Assembly (NCBI GenBank): GCA_963824805.1
Contig: CAWGQZ010000015.1
Coordinates: 62,001-126,000 of the forward strand
Direction of reading: 5' to 3'
Origin: DATBAT01 sp963824805
GTDB lineage: Bacteria; Acidobacteriota; Terriglobia; Terriglobales; Acidobacteriaceae
DNA length: 64,000 nucleotides
Shown in pieces: positions 18,298 to 26,866 of the stretch. Position 1 is the stretch's first letter, and each line of letters starts with the position of its first letter. Made by a program: the position numbers and the translations under genes. Below the pieces are notes generated by a model. The model was not told the origin of the DNA. It searched no databases and saw only the letters and a program-made list of their open reading frames with translations.

Positions 18298-19377
18298 CTA
18301 GCGCACTGGTTCCAGGATCAATTTCTGTACGCGCCAGTTCAACAGCTCTCCCACAAAAAGCTCGCGCTGCGAGGGACACGCGATCTCGTGGATCCAGCCA
18401 AACTGTTTCAACTGCTTCCCGGACTCTCCCAACACTCCCAGGACCTTTCCGTCCAGAGTAAGTTGGTAAATCCGGCCGGGATATCCATCGGAACTAAACA
18501 GAACCTGGTTGGGCGGAGGAGTGATACAGATTGCCCAGGGCGCGCCCGGGGCCATTGCCTGGTTTCCCGTCATCGGAAGCTTGGGTTTATTGCCGATGGC
18601 GGCGCGAGCATTGGGATCATAGGGGACGTCGATTATGATCTGGCGCAGAAACTTGCCTTCGCCATCGAACACCTGGATGCGGCGGTTGCCTCGGTCGGCA
18701 ACATATACGTGTCCCTCGGCGTCGACGGCGATGCTGTGGGGAGTGTTGAACTGTCCCGGCTGGTCTCCGGGCTCGCCCCACGATTTGACCCAGTTGCCGT
18801 TCTTGTCGACTTTCGCCACGCGTGAATTTATGTAGCCGTCGCTGATGTAGGTGTTGCCGGCCGCATCCCAGGCCAGATCGGTTACCTGGCGGAACATTCC
18901 ATCGACCGGCGGCAGCGGAGGCTTGGGGTGCGGTAGCGGCCCGGTACCTTCGTCAGAAGCTTCCAGCTTGCGGCCGAATATCATTGCGACGCGGCCTTCG
19001 GGAGTGAACTTGATGACCATGTCGGACCCCTTGTCGGCCACCCAGATGTTGTCTTCCTTGTCGACCTTCACGGAATGGGCATACGACCAGGCATAAAGAT
19101 TGTGACCGATTTCGCGCAGGAATTTGCCAGTCCCGTCGAACTCAAGCAGCTGGGCGCCAGCGGCTCCGTAGGCTGGGCCGGTGGTGTTGCCGCGAGAGAA
19201 AACGAAAACGTGTCCCTTGGAGTTGACGGCGACACCGGCTGTCTCGCCAAGGTACAACTCGGGCGGCAGCTTCAAGAAGTCCGGAACCGAGGTGAAGGGG
19301 ATTTCCGGTACGCTCGCTTCCTGAGCCAGCAGCATGCCCGACAGAGAGAGCAACAACAGCGACGCTAAATATTTCAT
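18298..19377 (-). CDS. Secreted NHL-repeat beta-propeller protein, 359 aa
   Basis: A secreted six-bladed propeller. The start at 19377 gives a signal peptide (KYLASLLLLSLSGMLLAQ). NHL blades are visible as TAGVAVNSKGHVFVFSRG (about residue 45), HSVKVDKEDNIWVADKGSDM (about 98), VTDLAWDAAGNTYISDGYIN (about 160), HSIAVDAEGHVYVADRGNRR (about 208) and HEIACPSQRELFVGELLNWR near the end. This layout resembles peptidylglycine alpha-amidating lyase-like bacterial proteins, but ligand and enzymatic activity cannot be told from the sequence. A Pro-rich loop (GTGPLPHPKPPLPPVDG) interrupts the third blade. Confidence 0.82.
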   Translation of the reverse strand: MKYLASLLLLSLSGMLLAQEASVPEIPFTSVPDFLKLPPELYLGETAGVAVNSKGHVFVFSRGNTTGPAYGAAGAQLLEFDGTGKFLREIGHNLYAWSYAHSVKVDKEDNIWVADKGSDMVIKFTPEGRVAMIFGRKLEASDEGTGPLPHPKPPLPPVDGMFRQVTDLAWDAAGNTYISDGYINSRVAKVDKNGNWVKSWGEPGDQPGQFNTPHSIAVDAEGHVYVADRGNRRIQVFDGEGKFLRQIIIDVPYDPNARAAIGNKPKLPMTGNQAMAPGAPWAICITPPPNQVLFSSDGYPGRIYQLTLDGKVLGVLGESGKQLKQFGWIHEIACPSQRELFVGELLNWRVQKLILEPVR

Positions 19378-19464
19378 GGGTTTCCAGGGTGAAGCGATGG
19401 ATTCCCATGGTACCAGCAACCCTCAAAAGGGTGCTCCGTCCAAGGTTCGCTTGGGCGGGGTGTC

Positions 19465-19737
19465 TTATGCGCCGGTCGACGGATCGATCTTCCCGCCGAT
19501 TTCAGTGATCTTGTTGGCGGGAAATCCGCTCAGCTCCGCATGACGTTGGATGAAAGACTCATCTTTGGCCAGGTACACGCAGAACGTCTTGTCCGCGGTA
19601 ACGAACGATTCCAGCCATTGAACGTCCGGACCAATTTCCCGCAGGGCCGCGTTGGACTTGGCCGCCGCTGCGCGCAGTTGATCCTGCTGCAGGCTGCCTA
19701 CCTGGGGAATCTCGCGCTCGATCATGTATTTTTTCAT
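19465..19737 (-). CDS. DUF4242 family protein, 90 aa
   Basis: Small ferredoxin-fold DUF4242 protein; relatives include the SCO4226 nickel-binding protein. It begins MKKYMIEREIPQVGSL and ends with the conserved GFPANKITEIGGKIDPST; SFVTADKTFCVYLAKDE in the middle matches the family's VAY/CVYxA strand. The start at 19737 is set by a strong AAGGAGGA ribosome-binding site. It is divergent from a GlxA-type regulator 104 bases away, a hint that the regulator may control it. Metal binding is not shown by the sequence. Confidence 0.85.
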   Translation of the reverse strand: MKKYMIEREIPQVGSLQQDQLRAAAAKSNAALREIGPDVQWLESFVTADKTFCVYLAKDESFIQRHAELSGFPANKITEIGGKIDPSTGA

Positions 19738-19806
19738 CGCTTCCTCCTTGTGACTGTCTTCGAAATCGATTGCTTTCGATTCTTCGAGAGTAGCCGCGGA
19801 ATGGCC

Positions 19807-19841
19807 TTGCCACAAGATGGCAGATTTGCCATTATACATAG
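19807..19841 (+). promoter_or_regulatory. Putative promoter/operator of the GlxA-type regulator
   Basis: TTGCCA (19807-19812), an 18-base gap and ATTATA (19831-19836) form a plausible promoter whose start point would fall on the GTG at 19842, which implies a leaderless mRNA. Inside the gap is a perfect palindrome TGGCA-GATT-TGCCA (19818-19831) overlapping the -10 box, a good position for a repressor or autoregulator. Sequence features are seen; activity is inferred. Confidence 0.4.
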
Positions 19842-20876
19842 GTGAATAAGCCAAATAACCAAGAAGCCCGCCCTGTAGAAGTCACCGTGCTGGTGCTGGA
19901 CGGAACTTTCGCCTCTACTGCTATCGGACCGCTGGAGGTCTTCCGCCATGCCGGCTCGCTGTGGAACGATCTCACGGGGAGCCGGGGGGTTCCGCGGTTC
20001 CGTGTGACCACGGCATCGGTCGGTGGAGGTCCGGTCTGCTGTGACGGGCCACTCTATATTCGGCCCATGGCAGCGCTCACTGCCATTCGCAAGACTGAAC
20101 TGATTTTCATTCCATCGACAGGGCCACACGTGGACGACATGGTGGAGCGCAACCCGACGGTTGTGCCGTGGCTGCGGCGCTGGCATAAGCGGGGAGCGGC
20201 CATTGCCAGCGTTTGCTCCGGGGTGGGAATGGTCGCAGCCGCCGGCCTGCTCGACGGCAAGCGTGCCACCACTCACTGGGGGCTGGTCGACTGGTTCCGC
20301 AAGAAGTATCCCGAGGTGAAATGGATGCCGGAACTTATGGTGACCGAAGATCACAATTTGTTCTGCGGCGGCGGCGTGAATGCCTCGCTGGACCTGAGTC
20401 TTTATCTAGTGGAAAAATACTGCGGCCACGAAGTGGCTATGCAAATCGCGAAGGCTCTGCTTATTGAGACTCCTCGAGCGTGGCAGGCTGGCTTCGGAAT
20501 CGTGCCCTTAAAAACCGACCACTCTGACGAGAGTATTTCGGCTGCACAAGAGTGGCTGCATCAGAATTTTCACCGGACTTTTGCCCTCGAGGCACCGGCA
20601 CAACGTGTGGGCATGAGCCTCCGGAATTTCGTTCGCCGCTTCAAGGAAGCCACCGGAGACAGTCCGTTGAACTACTTGCAGAAGTTGCGGATCGCCGCAG
20701 CCAAACGGCTCCTGGAAGGCGACCACCGGACTATGCAAGAGATCAGCGATGCGGTTGGCTATCAGGACATCGCGTTCTTCCGGTCGCTGTTTCAGCGACA
20801 TACGGGCGTCTCCCCGAGTGCTTACCGGCAGAGATTTGGGGTCCAGGCCGACTCCGAGACAGGAGCGGGGCAGTAG
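19842..20876 (+). CDS. GlxA-family transcriptional regulator (DJ-1/PfpI + AraC HTH), 344 aa
   Basis: Transcription factor with an N-terminal DJ-1/PfpI-like amidotransferase domain (residues 12-190), including the nucleophile-elbow Cys in IASVCSGVGMVAAAGLLDG near 127 and FCGGGVNASLDLSLYLVEK near 175. A C-terminal AraC-type double HTH covers 230-335 (MSLRNFVRRFKEATGDSPLN; QEISDAVGYQDIAFFRSLFQ; TGVSPSAYRQRFG). Ligand unknown. There is no Shine-Dalgarno before the GTG start, consistent with the leaderless promoter proposed just upstream. The neighbouring aldehyde dehydrogenase gene, about 100 bases downstream on the same strand, is a candidate target. Confidence 0.92.
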   Translation: MNKPNNQEARPVEVTVLVLDGTFASTAIGPLEVFRHAGSLWNDLTGSRGVPRFRVTTASVGGGPVCCDGPLYIRPMAALTAIRKTELIFIPSTGPHVDDMVERNPTVVPWLRRWHKRGAAIASVCSGVGMVAAAGLLDGKRATTHWGLVDWFRKKYPEVKWMPELMVTEDHNLFCGGGVNASLDLSLYLVEKYCGHEVAMQIAKALLIETPRAWQAGFGIVPLKTDHSDESISAAQEWLHQNFHRTFALEAPAQRVGMSLRNFVRRFKEATGDSPLNYLQKLRIAAAKRLLEGDHRTMQEISDAVGYQDIAFFRSLFQRHTGVSPSAYRQRFGVQADSETGAGQ

Positions 20877-20982
20877 GAACTGTTGCTCCGCGTAGCTTGT
20901 TCCAGCGCCATCCGCGGGGTCCTTGTCTCCGGCAGCGAAATGTTAAAATAGGTGTTCTACAGCGTTTTCCGAGGTGATCCCA

Positions 20983-22579
20983 ATGGCAGTTCTGGAAGCT
21001 CCCGTCCGTTCACTTAACAGTCTTCACCAGGGGCCGTTCGTTAACGAACCCTTAACCAACTTCACCAAAGACGACACGGCTCGAAAGATGCGTGTCGCCA
21101 TTGAGAAGGTTCGCGGACAATTGGGACATGAGTACGACCTGGTGATTGGGGGCAAGCGGGTCAGAACTGCCGACAAGATCAAGTCGGTAAATCCGGCAAG
21201 ACCTTCGCAAATAGTAGGAGTGCACCAGAAGGCTGGAATGGATCATGTGGAACCCGCGATGACGGCCGCGCTCAAGGCTTTTGAAAGCTGGAGTCGTACT
21301 TCCGTGGAAGACCGAGCGGGGTTGCTATTCCGCGTGGGCGATCTGTTGCGCGAGCGCAAATTTGAATACTGTGCATGGCTGGTATTTGAAGTCAGCAAAA
21401 ACTGGGCCGAGGCCGACGCCGATATCGCCGAGACCATCGACTTCTGTGAATATTACGGGCGGGAGGCCTTGCGCCTCTCGCAGGTGGAATTGCCGGTGCA
21501 GATGCCGGGCGAGCGCGATTCACTGCGATATATTCCACTGGGAGTCGGCGCGGTAATTCCGCCGTGGAACTTCCCCTGCGCCATCATGGCCGGAATGACA
21601 CTGGCTTCGATCGTCAGCGGTAACACCGTGGTGTTGAAGCCGTCGAGCGATTCGCCAACGATCGCCGCAAAATTCTTTGAACTGCTGGAAGAAGCTGGCA
21701 TGCCCGAGGGCGTGGTCAATCTTTGCCCCGGCTCAGGTGCGACCTTTGGCAATGCGATTGTGACCCATCCTAAAACCCGCTACATCGCTTTCACTGGATC
21801 ACGCGAAGTCGGACTCGACATCAACAAGCGCGCTGCGGAGCAAGGTCCCGGACAGAAGTGGATCAAACGCACCATCCTTGAAATGGGCGGGAAGGACGCG
21901 ATCATAGTCGATGGCGACGCCGACATCGATTCCGCCGTCGAAGGCGTGGCAGCTGCGGCATTCGGATTCCAGGGACAGAAATGCTCGGCCTGCTCCCGCG
22001 CCATTATCGATGAGCGCATCTACAACACTTTCCTCGAAAAACTGAAGAACCGTGTGGAAAAGATAAAGATCGGCGATCCCGCCGGAAATGCCGAACATGG
22101 GCGCCGTCATCAATGAAGGCTCGATGAAGACGATTCTCGGCTATATCGAACATGGAAAGAAGGAAGGCCGGTTGATCACCGGCGGGGAGCGCGCAACTGA
22201 CGCGGGGGAAGGCTATTTCATTCAGCCCACCGTGATCGCTGACTTGCAGCCCAAATCAAAGCTAGAGCAGGAAGAAATCTTCGGACCGGTGCTGGCGGTG
22301 ATCAAAGCGCGAAACTTCGAGCATGCCCTGGAAATCGCCAACGACACCGACTTCGGACTTACCGGTGCCGTCTATACCGGGTCACAGGACAAGATCGATC
22401 GTGCCATCCGGGACTTCCACGTCGGAAATCTCTATATCAATCGCAAATGCACCGGTGCGACCGTGGCCTCGCATCCCTTCGGCGGATTCAACATGTCGGG
22501 AACGGATTCGAAGTCAGGCGGTCCGGATTATCTCTATCTCTTCACCCAGGGGAAGGCAGTTGGGGAGAAGATTCGTTAA
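20983..22579 (+). pseudogene. L-glutamate gamma-semialdehyde (P5C) dehydrogenase, frameshifted
   Basis: NAD(P)-dependent aldehyde dehydrogenase of the RocA/PutA-like P5C dehydrogenase type (about 530 aa if whole), the last step of proline/arginine catabolism. The 5' part has VGAVIPPWNFPCAIMAGMT (cofactor site), IAFTGSREVGLDIN, LEMGGKDAIIVDGDAD (catalytic Glu) and GFQGQKCSACSRAIID (catalytic Cys). The 3' part resumes in another frame at PNMGAVINEGSMKTILGYI and continues through QEEIFGPVLAVIKA to HPFGGFNMSGTDSKSGGPDY. The break is at about 22083-22089, where dropping one base of GG or AAA restores the frame. All catalytic residues are present. The ATG at 20983 follows GAGGTGA. Confidence 0.88.
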
Positions 22580-22659
22580 TTATGGTCTGGATGGCGCCCC
22601 GTTGTACTTTCATGTGGCTTTCGCGGGAGTAGGGCGGGCGTTTAGGTTTAGGGAGAGAA

Positions 22660-22711
22660 AACCCCCGCCCTAGTCTCGCCAAAAAGCGGCGGGACTAGAA
22701 CGGGGCAGCCT
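22660..22711 (+). repeat. 52-bp hairpin element, copy 1 (upstream of the ANTAR gene)
   Basis: Matches 29877-29928 at about 45 of 52 positions with no gaps. It folds into a perfect 11-bp stem (22670-22680 with 22688-22698, one G-T pair) capped by AAAAAGC, and the 3' flank AACGGGG is conserved. A second, weaker match (CCATA..GAATT..ATTGGAC) lies at about 22781-22803. Upstream AGGGCGGG (22631-22638) can also pair with CCCGCCCT (22664-22671), overlapping the main stem by two bases. Confidence 0.7.
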
Positions 22712-22833
22712 GATGTTTTCTTTTTCCGTTTCCTTCAAAACCCTTGTTGTGCGCGCCGTTTCGCTAATCGTTTATCCCCGCCATAAAGAATTGCAATTGG
22801 ACACTCTCCTCAGACCCTGATTAGCGTTCTAGC

Positions 22834-23571
22834 ATGGACTCTTACTCTGCAATAGACGACTCTCCGGTCGATATTCTGCACGAAATCGGCAGCCGCATGG
22901 CAGCCGCGGATTCATTCCAGGCGGTTCTTGCCCGCGTCGTGGATTTCGCCATCGCCCTCGTAAAATGCGACTCCTGTTTCATCTATGTCCTGGAGGGCAA
23001 TGAGTTGATACTGCGGGCCTCCAAGAATCCTCATGAAGAAATTGTCGGACGTCTGAAATTGCGGCTCGGACAAGGGATCACGGGATGGGTGGCGGAACAT
23101 CGCGAGCCGGTCGCGGTGCATCAGAATGCATCCCAGGATTCGCGCTTCCAGTTCTTCAATGAGCTTCCGGAAGATCGTTACGAGGCGTTTCTATCGGTTC
23201 CGATCATGTCGCGTGGCGGGCTGGTAGGAGTCATCAACCTTCAACATCGCCAGCCGCACGTTTACAACAAGAGGCAGATCCGGCTTATCTCAACTATTGG
23301 ATTTCTGGTGGGCGCGGAAATTGAGATGGCCCGTCTGGAGTCCGAAAATACCAGTCTGGCCCGCCAATTGGAAGCTCGAAAGCTCGTCGAGCGAGCCAAA
23401 GGAATTCTGCAGCGTGATCTCGGACTCACTGAAGAACAGGCTTATCTGGCCTTGCAACGCCAGAGCCGGCAAAAACGGCGTTCGATGAAAGAAGTCGCCG
23501 AGGCCATCGTGCTGAGCGAAGAAGTAAAGAACAGCTCGAAAGCGGCACCGCCCCATGCCGCACAAAATTGA
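22834..23571 (+). CDS. GAF-ANTAR domain protein (RNA-binding antiterminator type), 245 aa
   Basis: The N-terminal GAF domain spans residues about 10-165 (DILHEIGSRMAAADSFQAVL; LKLRLGQGITGWVAEHREPV; LSVPIMSRGGLVGVINLQH). The C-terminal ANTAR domain covers about 175-232, with ARKLVERAKGILQRDLGLTE, AYLALQRQSRQKRRSMKEVA and the conserved Ala/Trp-pocket surface. ANTAR proteins bind paired RNA hairpins and prevent termination, usually in nitrogen-related genes. The GAF domain would sense the signal here; its ligand is unknown. The ATG at 22834 has no clear ribosome-binding site. A conserved hairpin element lies 120-170 bases upstream. Confidence 0.88.
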   Translation: MDSYSAIDDSPVDILHEIGSRMAAADSFQAVLARVVDFAIALVKCDSCFIYVLEGNELILRASKNPHEEIVGRLKLRLGQGITGWVAEHREPVAVHQNASQDSRFQFFNELPEDRYEAFLSVPIMSRGGLVGVINLQHRQPHVYNKRQIRLISTIGFLVGAEIEMARLESENTSLARQLEARKLVERAKGILQRDLGLTEEQAYLALQRQSRQKRRSMKEVAEAIVLSEEVKNSSKAAPPHAAQN

Positions 23572-23631
23572 CTTGGGCTGACCGTCTCATCCAGCACTGA
23601 TTTCGGCAATTGTCTGGTGTAGGCTTGCTGA

Positions 23632-24303
23632 ATGGTTGACGAACCGGTTGTGCAATCGCGCTCGGGTAGAACGGGACGTCTGTCCGCCGGTGTCTTTTTC
23701 TTCGGATTGGTGGTTGGCGTACTTTTGGTGGGCACTCTCGGCTGGTTGACGCTTTCTCGCACCTCCGGCCTGACCCTGTTGAGTCATTTCTGGTCCGCGG
23801 TTACCGGCCGCTCGCTCAGCATCGACGTCAGCCAGCCCACGGTCGTCGACCGCATTCAACGATTGCAACGAATCGAAACCGTCGTCTACACCATGGACAA
23901 ACTTGTAACCGGTGCCAAAGAAAATCCAATATTTCCCGATTTTTTAGCGGGAGACAAACTGCTGTTGATGGTGCATGGCGAGGTCGTAGCGGGAATTGAT
24001 TTTTCACATCTGAAGCCAGGCGATGTGCGGGTGGATGGAAAAGTAGTTCAGCTACATCTCCCCCCTCCGCAGATTTTCAGCACCCGGCTGGATAGTGCGC
24101 GCACGCGTGTGTACTCGCGGCAGACCGGTCTGCTGGTTCCGACCGACCCGAATCTGGAGACGCAGGTGCGGCAAGAGGCGGAGCGCCAGTTGCAGGAATC
24201 GGCAATGGCCGACGGCATTTTGCGTAACGCGCAGGTAAATGCCGGAAGCACAATCACTAGCCTGCTGCAAGGTTTAGGTTTCGAAAAAATCTCGTTCGAT
24301 TGA
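23632..24303 (+). CDS. DUF4230 membrane-anchored protein, 223 aa
   Basis: One N-terminal membrane segment (GVFFFGLVVGVLLVGTLGWL, residues 20-39), then a DUF4230 domain spanning about 70-220: VVDRIQRLQRIETVVYTMDK, LLLMVHGEVVAGIDFSHLKP, VVQLHLPPPQIFSTRLDSAR and the closing LLQGLGFEKISFD. The large domain should lie outside the cytoplasm. Molecular function is unknown in the family. It is on the same strand as the GAF-ANTAR gene, 60 bases downstream, so they may be co-transcribed. Confidence 0.85.
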   Translation: MVDEPVVQSRSGRTGRLSAGVFFFGLVVGVLLVGTLGWLTLSRTSGLTLLSHFWSAVTGRSLSIDVSQPTVVDRIQRLQRIETVVYTMDKLVTGAKENPIFPDFLAGDKLLLMVHGEVVAGIDFSHLKPGDVRVDGKVVQLHLPPPQIFSTRLDSARTRVYSRQTGLLVPTDPNLETQVRQEAERQLQESAMADGILRNAQVNAGSTITSLLQGLGFEKISFD

Positions 24304-24306
24304 GCA

Positions 24307-24401
24307 AGATGTGGGGCGGCCACTCCTGTCCGCCCCACATCTGGATTGAACGGGACCTGCTGCCATCCGCCTGACGGAGACAAGAGTGTCCGCCCCATGT
24401 C
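24307..24401. repeat. Palindromic element with 23-bp terminal inverted repeats
   Basis: Ends are near-identical when inverted (24308-24330 and 24379-24401, about 20 of 23 positions). The left arm continues into a perfect 13-bp hairpin (24307-24319 with 24330-24342). The core GGCGG-CACTC-TGTCCGCC is shared with the palindrome at 4829-4848. It lies between convergent genes, and its right end overlaps the stop codon of the esterase-like gene. It may double as a transcription barrier, though no U run is present. Confidence 0.6.
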
Positions 24402-25771
24402 TAGCGGTGCTGCGGTACGTACTTCGAGCCGGCCAGATCTGCTTCAGTGAAGCCGAAGACAAAGAACCGGTTCGGGTTGGTGTTGGGCCCATTAAGATCC
24501 TGCAAGAAGTCGTTATCGTTGGCGATCCAAAGCGTGTGCAAACGAGTATTCCCGTTCTTTACATCGGCGGCAAGCGCCATGCCTTCGATCTTGGCAGGAA
24601 TTTGGTCCGGCGTGAATCCGTTGGCAGTGAGCACTTGAACGATGTCCAGGAAAAGGGTCTTGCCGACCGCGTAGGTCGCGGCAGTGGTTCCGTCCAGGTC
24701 GGTGACGTCAACCGCGTTCTTAAGATCAATCTTGAAGACCTGCTTGATCTTGGCGTTGCTGCCATCGCCGAGGCCTTTCCCGTCGCGCTCATCGACCAGG
24801 AATTCGTGCTGGTTGAGGGCAACGATGTCACTCACTCCGGAGCCGGTGCTGAGCAGGTATGCGTATTCGTGGGTCTTCCCACTGGGGATGTTGATGGTGA
24901 CGATGCGCAGCAGTTTGGCTGCGTCGCCGCCTTCAAGCGCGTCCTGGATGAGAGAGGCTTGCATGATGCCGACCAGGGTCTTTCCGTCGGGAGTGATGGC
25001 CAGCCCTTCCATTCCCTTGTTCGCGGTGCGTCCACTGGTATTGCCGGAAATTTCATCGTTACCGACCGGTTGCAGATTTGTCACGAACAGGTTGTCTGGA
25101 AGCTTGAACGCGCGAATGCGCCGCCCGCTGTGCCGGTTGAACTCATAAAGGTAAGGGCCGTACTCGTCAGAGATGAAAACGCTGTCCCCATCATTCGACA
25201 GACGAATACTTTCTGTGTCGAGACGGGCGTCATGCGGATCGCCCGAGTTGCGGTTAGGATCAAAGTTGTCAGAGCGGCCGGAGAAATAATGCTTGGAGTG
25301 TGTGTTCTGCTCCGGAGCGCCGGGACCAACGGCAAGGGCGGTTCCACTGCCGTAAACCAATCGATCCGAGCTGTATAGAAGAGTCGTGTCTTTGAGTCTT
25401 GCTTTCAGGGTAAACGGAAGGCCCGCGCCATGGTTATGGTCCAGATCCATCTTGATGGTGTGGAAACGAGGGATGTAAGACGCGGTGTCGTCGATCAGGG
25501 AATCAAATGGAATGGCATTGGGCCCGCGGTCAGGCAAAGCCAGGAATGTGTTGCCGAATCCCCAGGCGAGTCCGGATCCGAGTCCGCCCAGCAGGTTGGC
25601 AGGAGCGCCATTTTCAAGTGTGCCCTCGAGGCCGGAAAGGTCTGTATAAGATCCGGCTTGGGAACTAGTCAGTGAGCCCATGGCGATTAGACTGACCTGG
25701 GCGTTGAGTCGCGCGGCAAACAGGCCGAGGGACGCGGCAATTAGAGCGATATGCAAAAATTTTCTCAGCAA
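24401..25771 (-). CDS. Secreted phytase-like esterase family protein, 456 aa
   Basis: Belongs to the 'esterase-like activity of phytase' family, a secreted beta-propeller. The signal peptide is at residues 1-24 (FLHIALIAASLGLFAARLNA). Family landmarks: YTDLSGLEGTLENG, FLALPDRGPNA near residue 77, FHTIKMDLDHNHGAGLPFTL, LDTESIRLSNDGDSVFISDE then YGPYLYEFNRHSGR near 190, NKGMEGLAITPDGKTLVGIM near 252 and LWIANDNDFLQDLNGPNTNP near the end. Whether it releases phosphate is not established for most members. A short downstream-flanking region holds the palindromic element. Confidence 0.88.
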   Translation of the reverse strand: MLRKFLHIALIAASLGLFAARLNAQVSLIAMGSLTSSQAGSYTDLSGLEGTLENGAPANLLGGLGSGLAWGFGNTFLALPDRGPNAIPFDSLIDDTASYIPRFHTIKMDLDHNHGAGLPFTLKARLKDTTLLYSSDRLVYGSGTALAVGPGAPEQNTHSKHYFSGRSDNFDPNRNSGDPHDARLDTESIRLSNDGDSVFISDEYGPYLYEFNRHSGRRIRAFKLPDNLFVTNLQPVGNDEISGNTSGRTANKGMEGLAITPDGKTLVGIMQASLIQDALEGGDAAKLLRIVTINIPSGKTHEYAYLLSTGSGVSDIVALNQHEFLVDERDGKGLGDGSNAKIKQVFKIDLKNAVDVTDLDGTTAATYAVGKTLFLDIVQVLTANGFTPDQIPAKIEGMALAADVKNGNTRLHTLWIANDNDFLQDLNGPNTNPNRFFVFGFTEADLAGSKYVPQHR

Positions 25772-25925
25772 GAGATTCCTCCACAGAATTTGTTGTCAAA
25801 CATCTCCGAAGAGGCGAGGAGGAGCAAGTTAATATCTGGTTAAAAATGCTGGGCGGTGTTTTAGCGGCGTAAAGATTTGTAAAAGGAAATTTGTTGGACG
25901 CGCCGAGTACTCTGGGAACAGAACT

Positions 25926-26862
25926 TCAGGCGAAGGCGCGCGGGTGACGGGTCCCACTGGCCATGAGCGCTTCTATCTGCTTTACCGGCTGAATCCCGCC
26001 GCGAGCCCCGGTTGCCGCGCAGTTCAGAGCGGCAGCGGCACACGCGAAATCCAACTGCCGCGCGGCCGGCCATCCTTGCAGAAGCCCGTAAATAAATCCG
26101 GCGTGGAAGATGTCGCCGGCGCCCGTGGTGTCTACGGTCTCGACTTGGAATGCGGGAGCGTAGTGGAATTGCGAGCCGTCCCAGGCCAGCACGCCGTCGT
26201 GTCCTAGAGTCGCCCCGGTGATGCGGCAACCAAAACGCTCGCGAACTTCTGGCAGCGATTTGTGTAGATCCCGCTTCGCCGCACAGTCGTTCGGGGATGT
26301 CGCGGCTGGTGATCAGGTAGTCGATGTTTGGCAGCAGGGCCTCTACGCCGGAATAAAGGTCATCCAGATCGGCGACCACTGGAATGCCGGCTTCGCGAGC
26401 CCAGCATGCAGCCAGGGCGGCGGCTTCCGTATCGTGTCCGTCAACGTGGAGAGTGCGGGCGTTGGTGATCCATTCACGCTTGAGTTCGTCCGGGCGAAGG
26501 ATCAGGCGTGAGTCCCGTTTCCAAAGCACGGTGCGTTCTCCGGCATCGTCGACCAAAATGACGGCTTGCTGGCTGTCGCACCCATTCGCGGTGAGCAGAT
26601 GCGTCTCAACCCCGAGCCTGTCGAATTCCGCGCGATGAACTGCGGCAGCATTGTCTTCTCCCACTTTGCCGACGTAGCGGGTGCGCAGCCCCCATCGCTG
26701 ACACGCCGCCATGGCGCTGGCGACTTGCCCGCCAGGCAAAATGTCGGCAGAGTGGAATCCGACTTCAGATCCAAGTGAGGGAAAATGAGGCAGGCGAATC
26801 ATGGTGTCGGTGGCATTGAGCCCGACGCCGACAACGTCAACCTGAGGATCGGGATTCACCAT
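25926..26862 (-). pseudogene. PfkB-family sugar kinase, frameshifted
   Basis: ATP-dependent carbohydrate kinase of the ribokinase/PfkB family, about 311 aa if whole. The 5' part: VDVVGVGLNATDTMIRL, SADILPGGQVASAMAACQRW, YVGKVGEDNAAAVHRAEFDR and LHVDGHDTEAAALAACWARE. The 3' part, in another frame: VETVDTTGAGDIFHAGFIYG, with the anion hole and catalytic Asp (GAGD) intact. The break is at about 26260-26270; removing one G from the GGG run would join EA to DLHKSLPEVRERFGC. The ATG at 26862 lies 4 bases after the transporter stop, so the two are translationally linked. Together they would import and phosphorylate a sugar. Confidence 0.87.
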
Positions 26863-26866
26863 GCGA

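Noticed and set aside
24386..25378. 330-codon plus-strand frame opposite the phytase-like esterase gene
   Set aside because: The minus-strand product has a signal peptide and family motifs; the plus-strand one has none.
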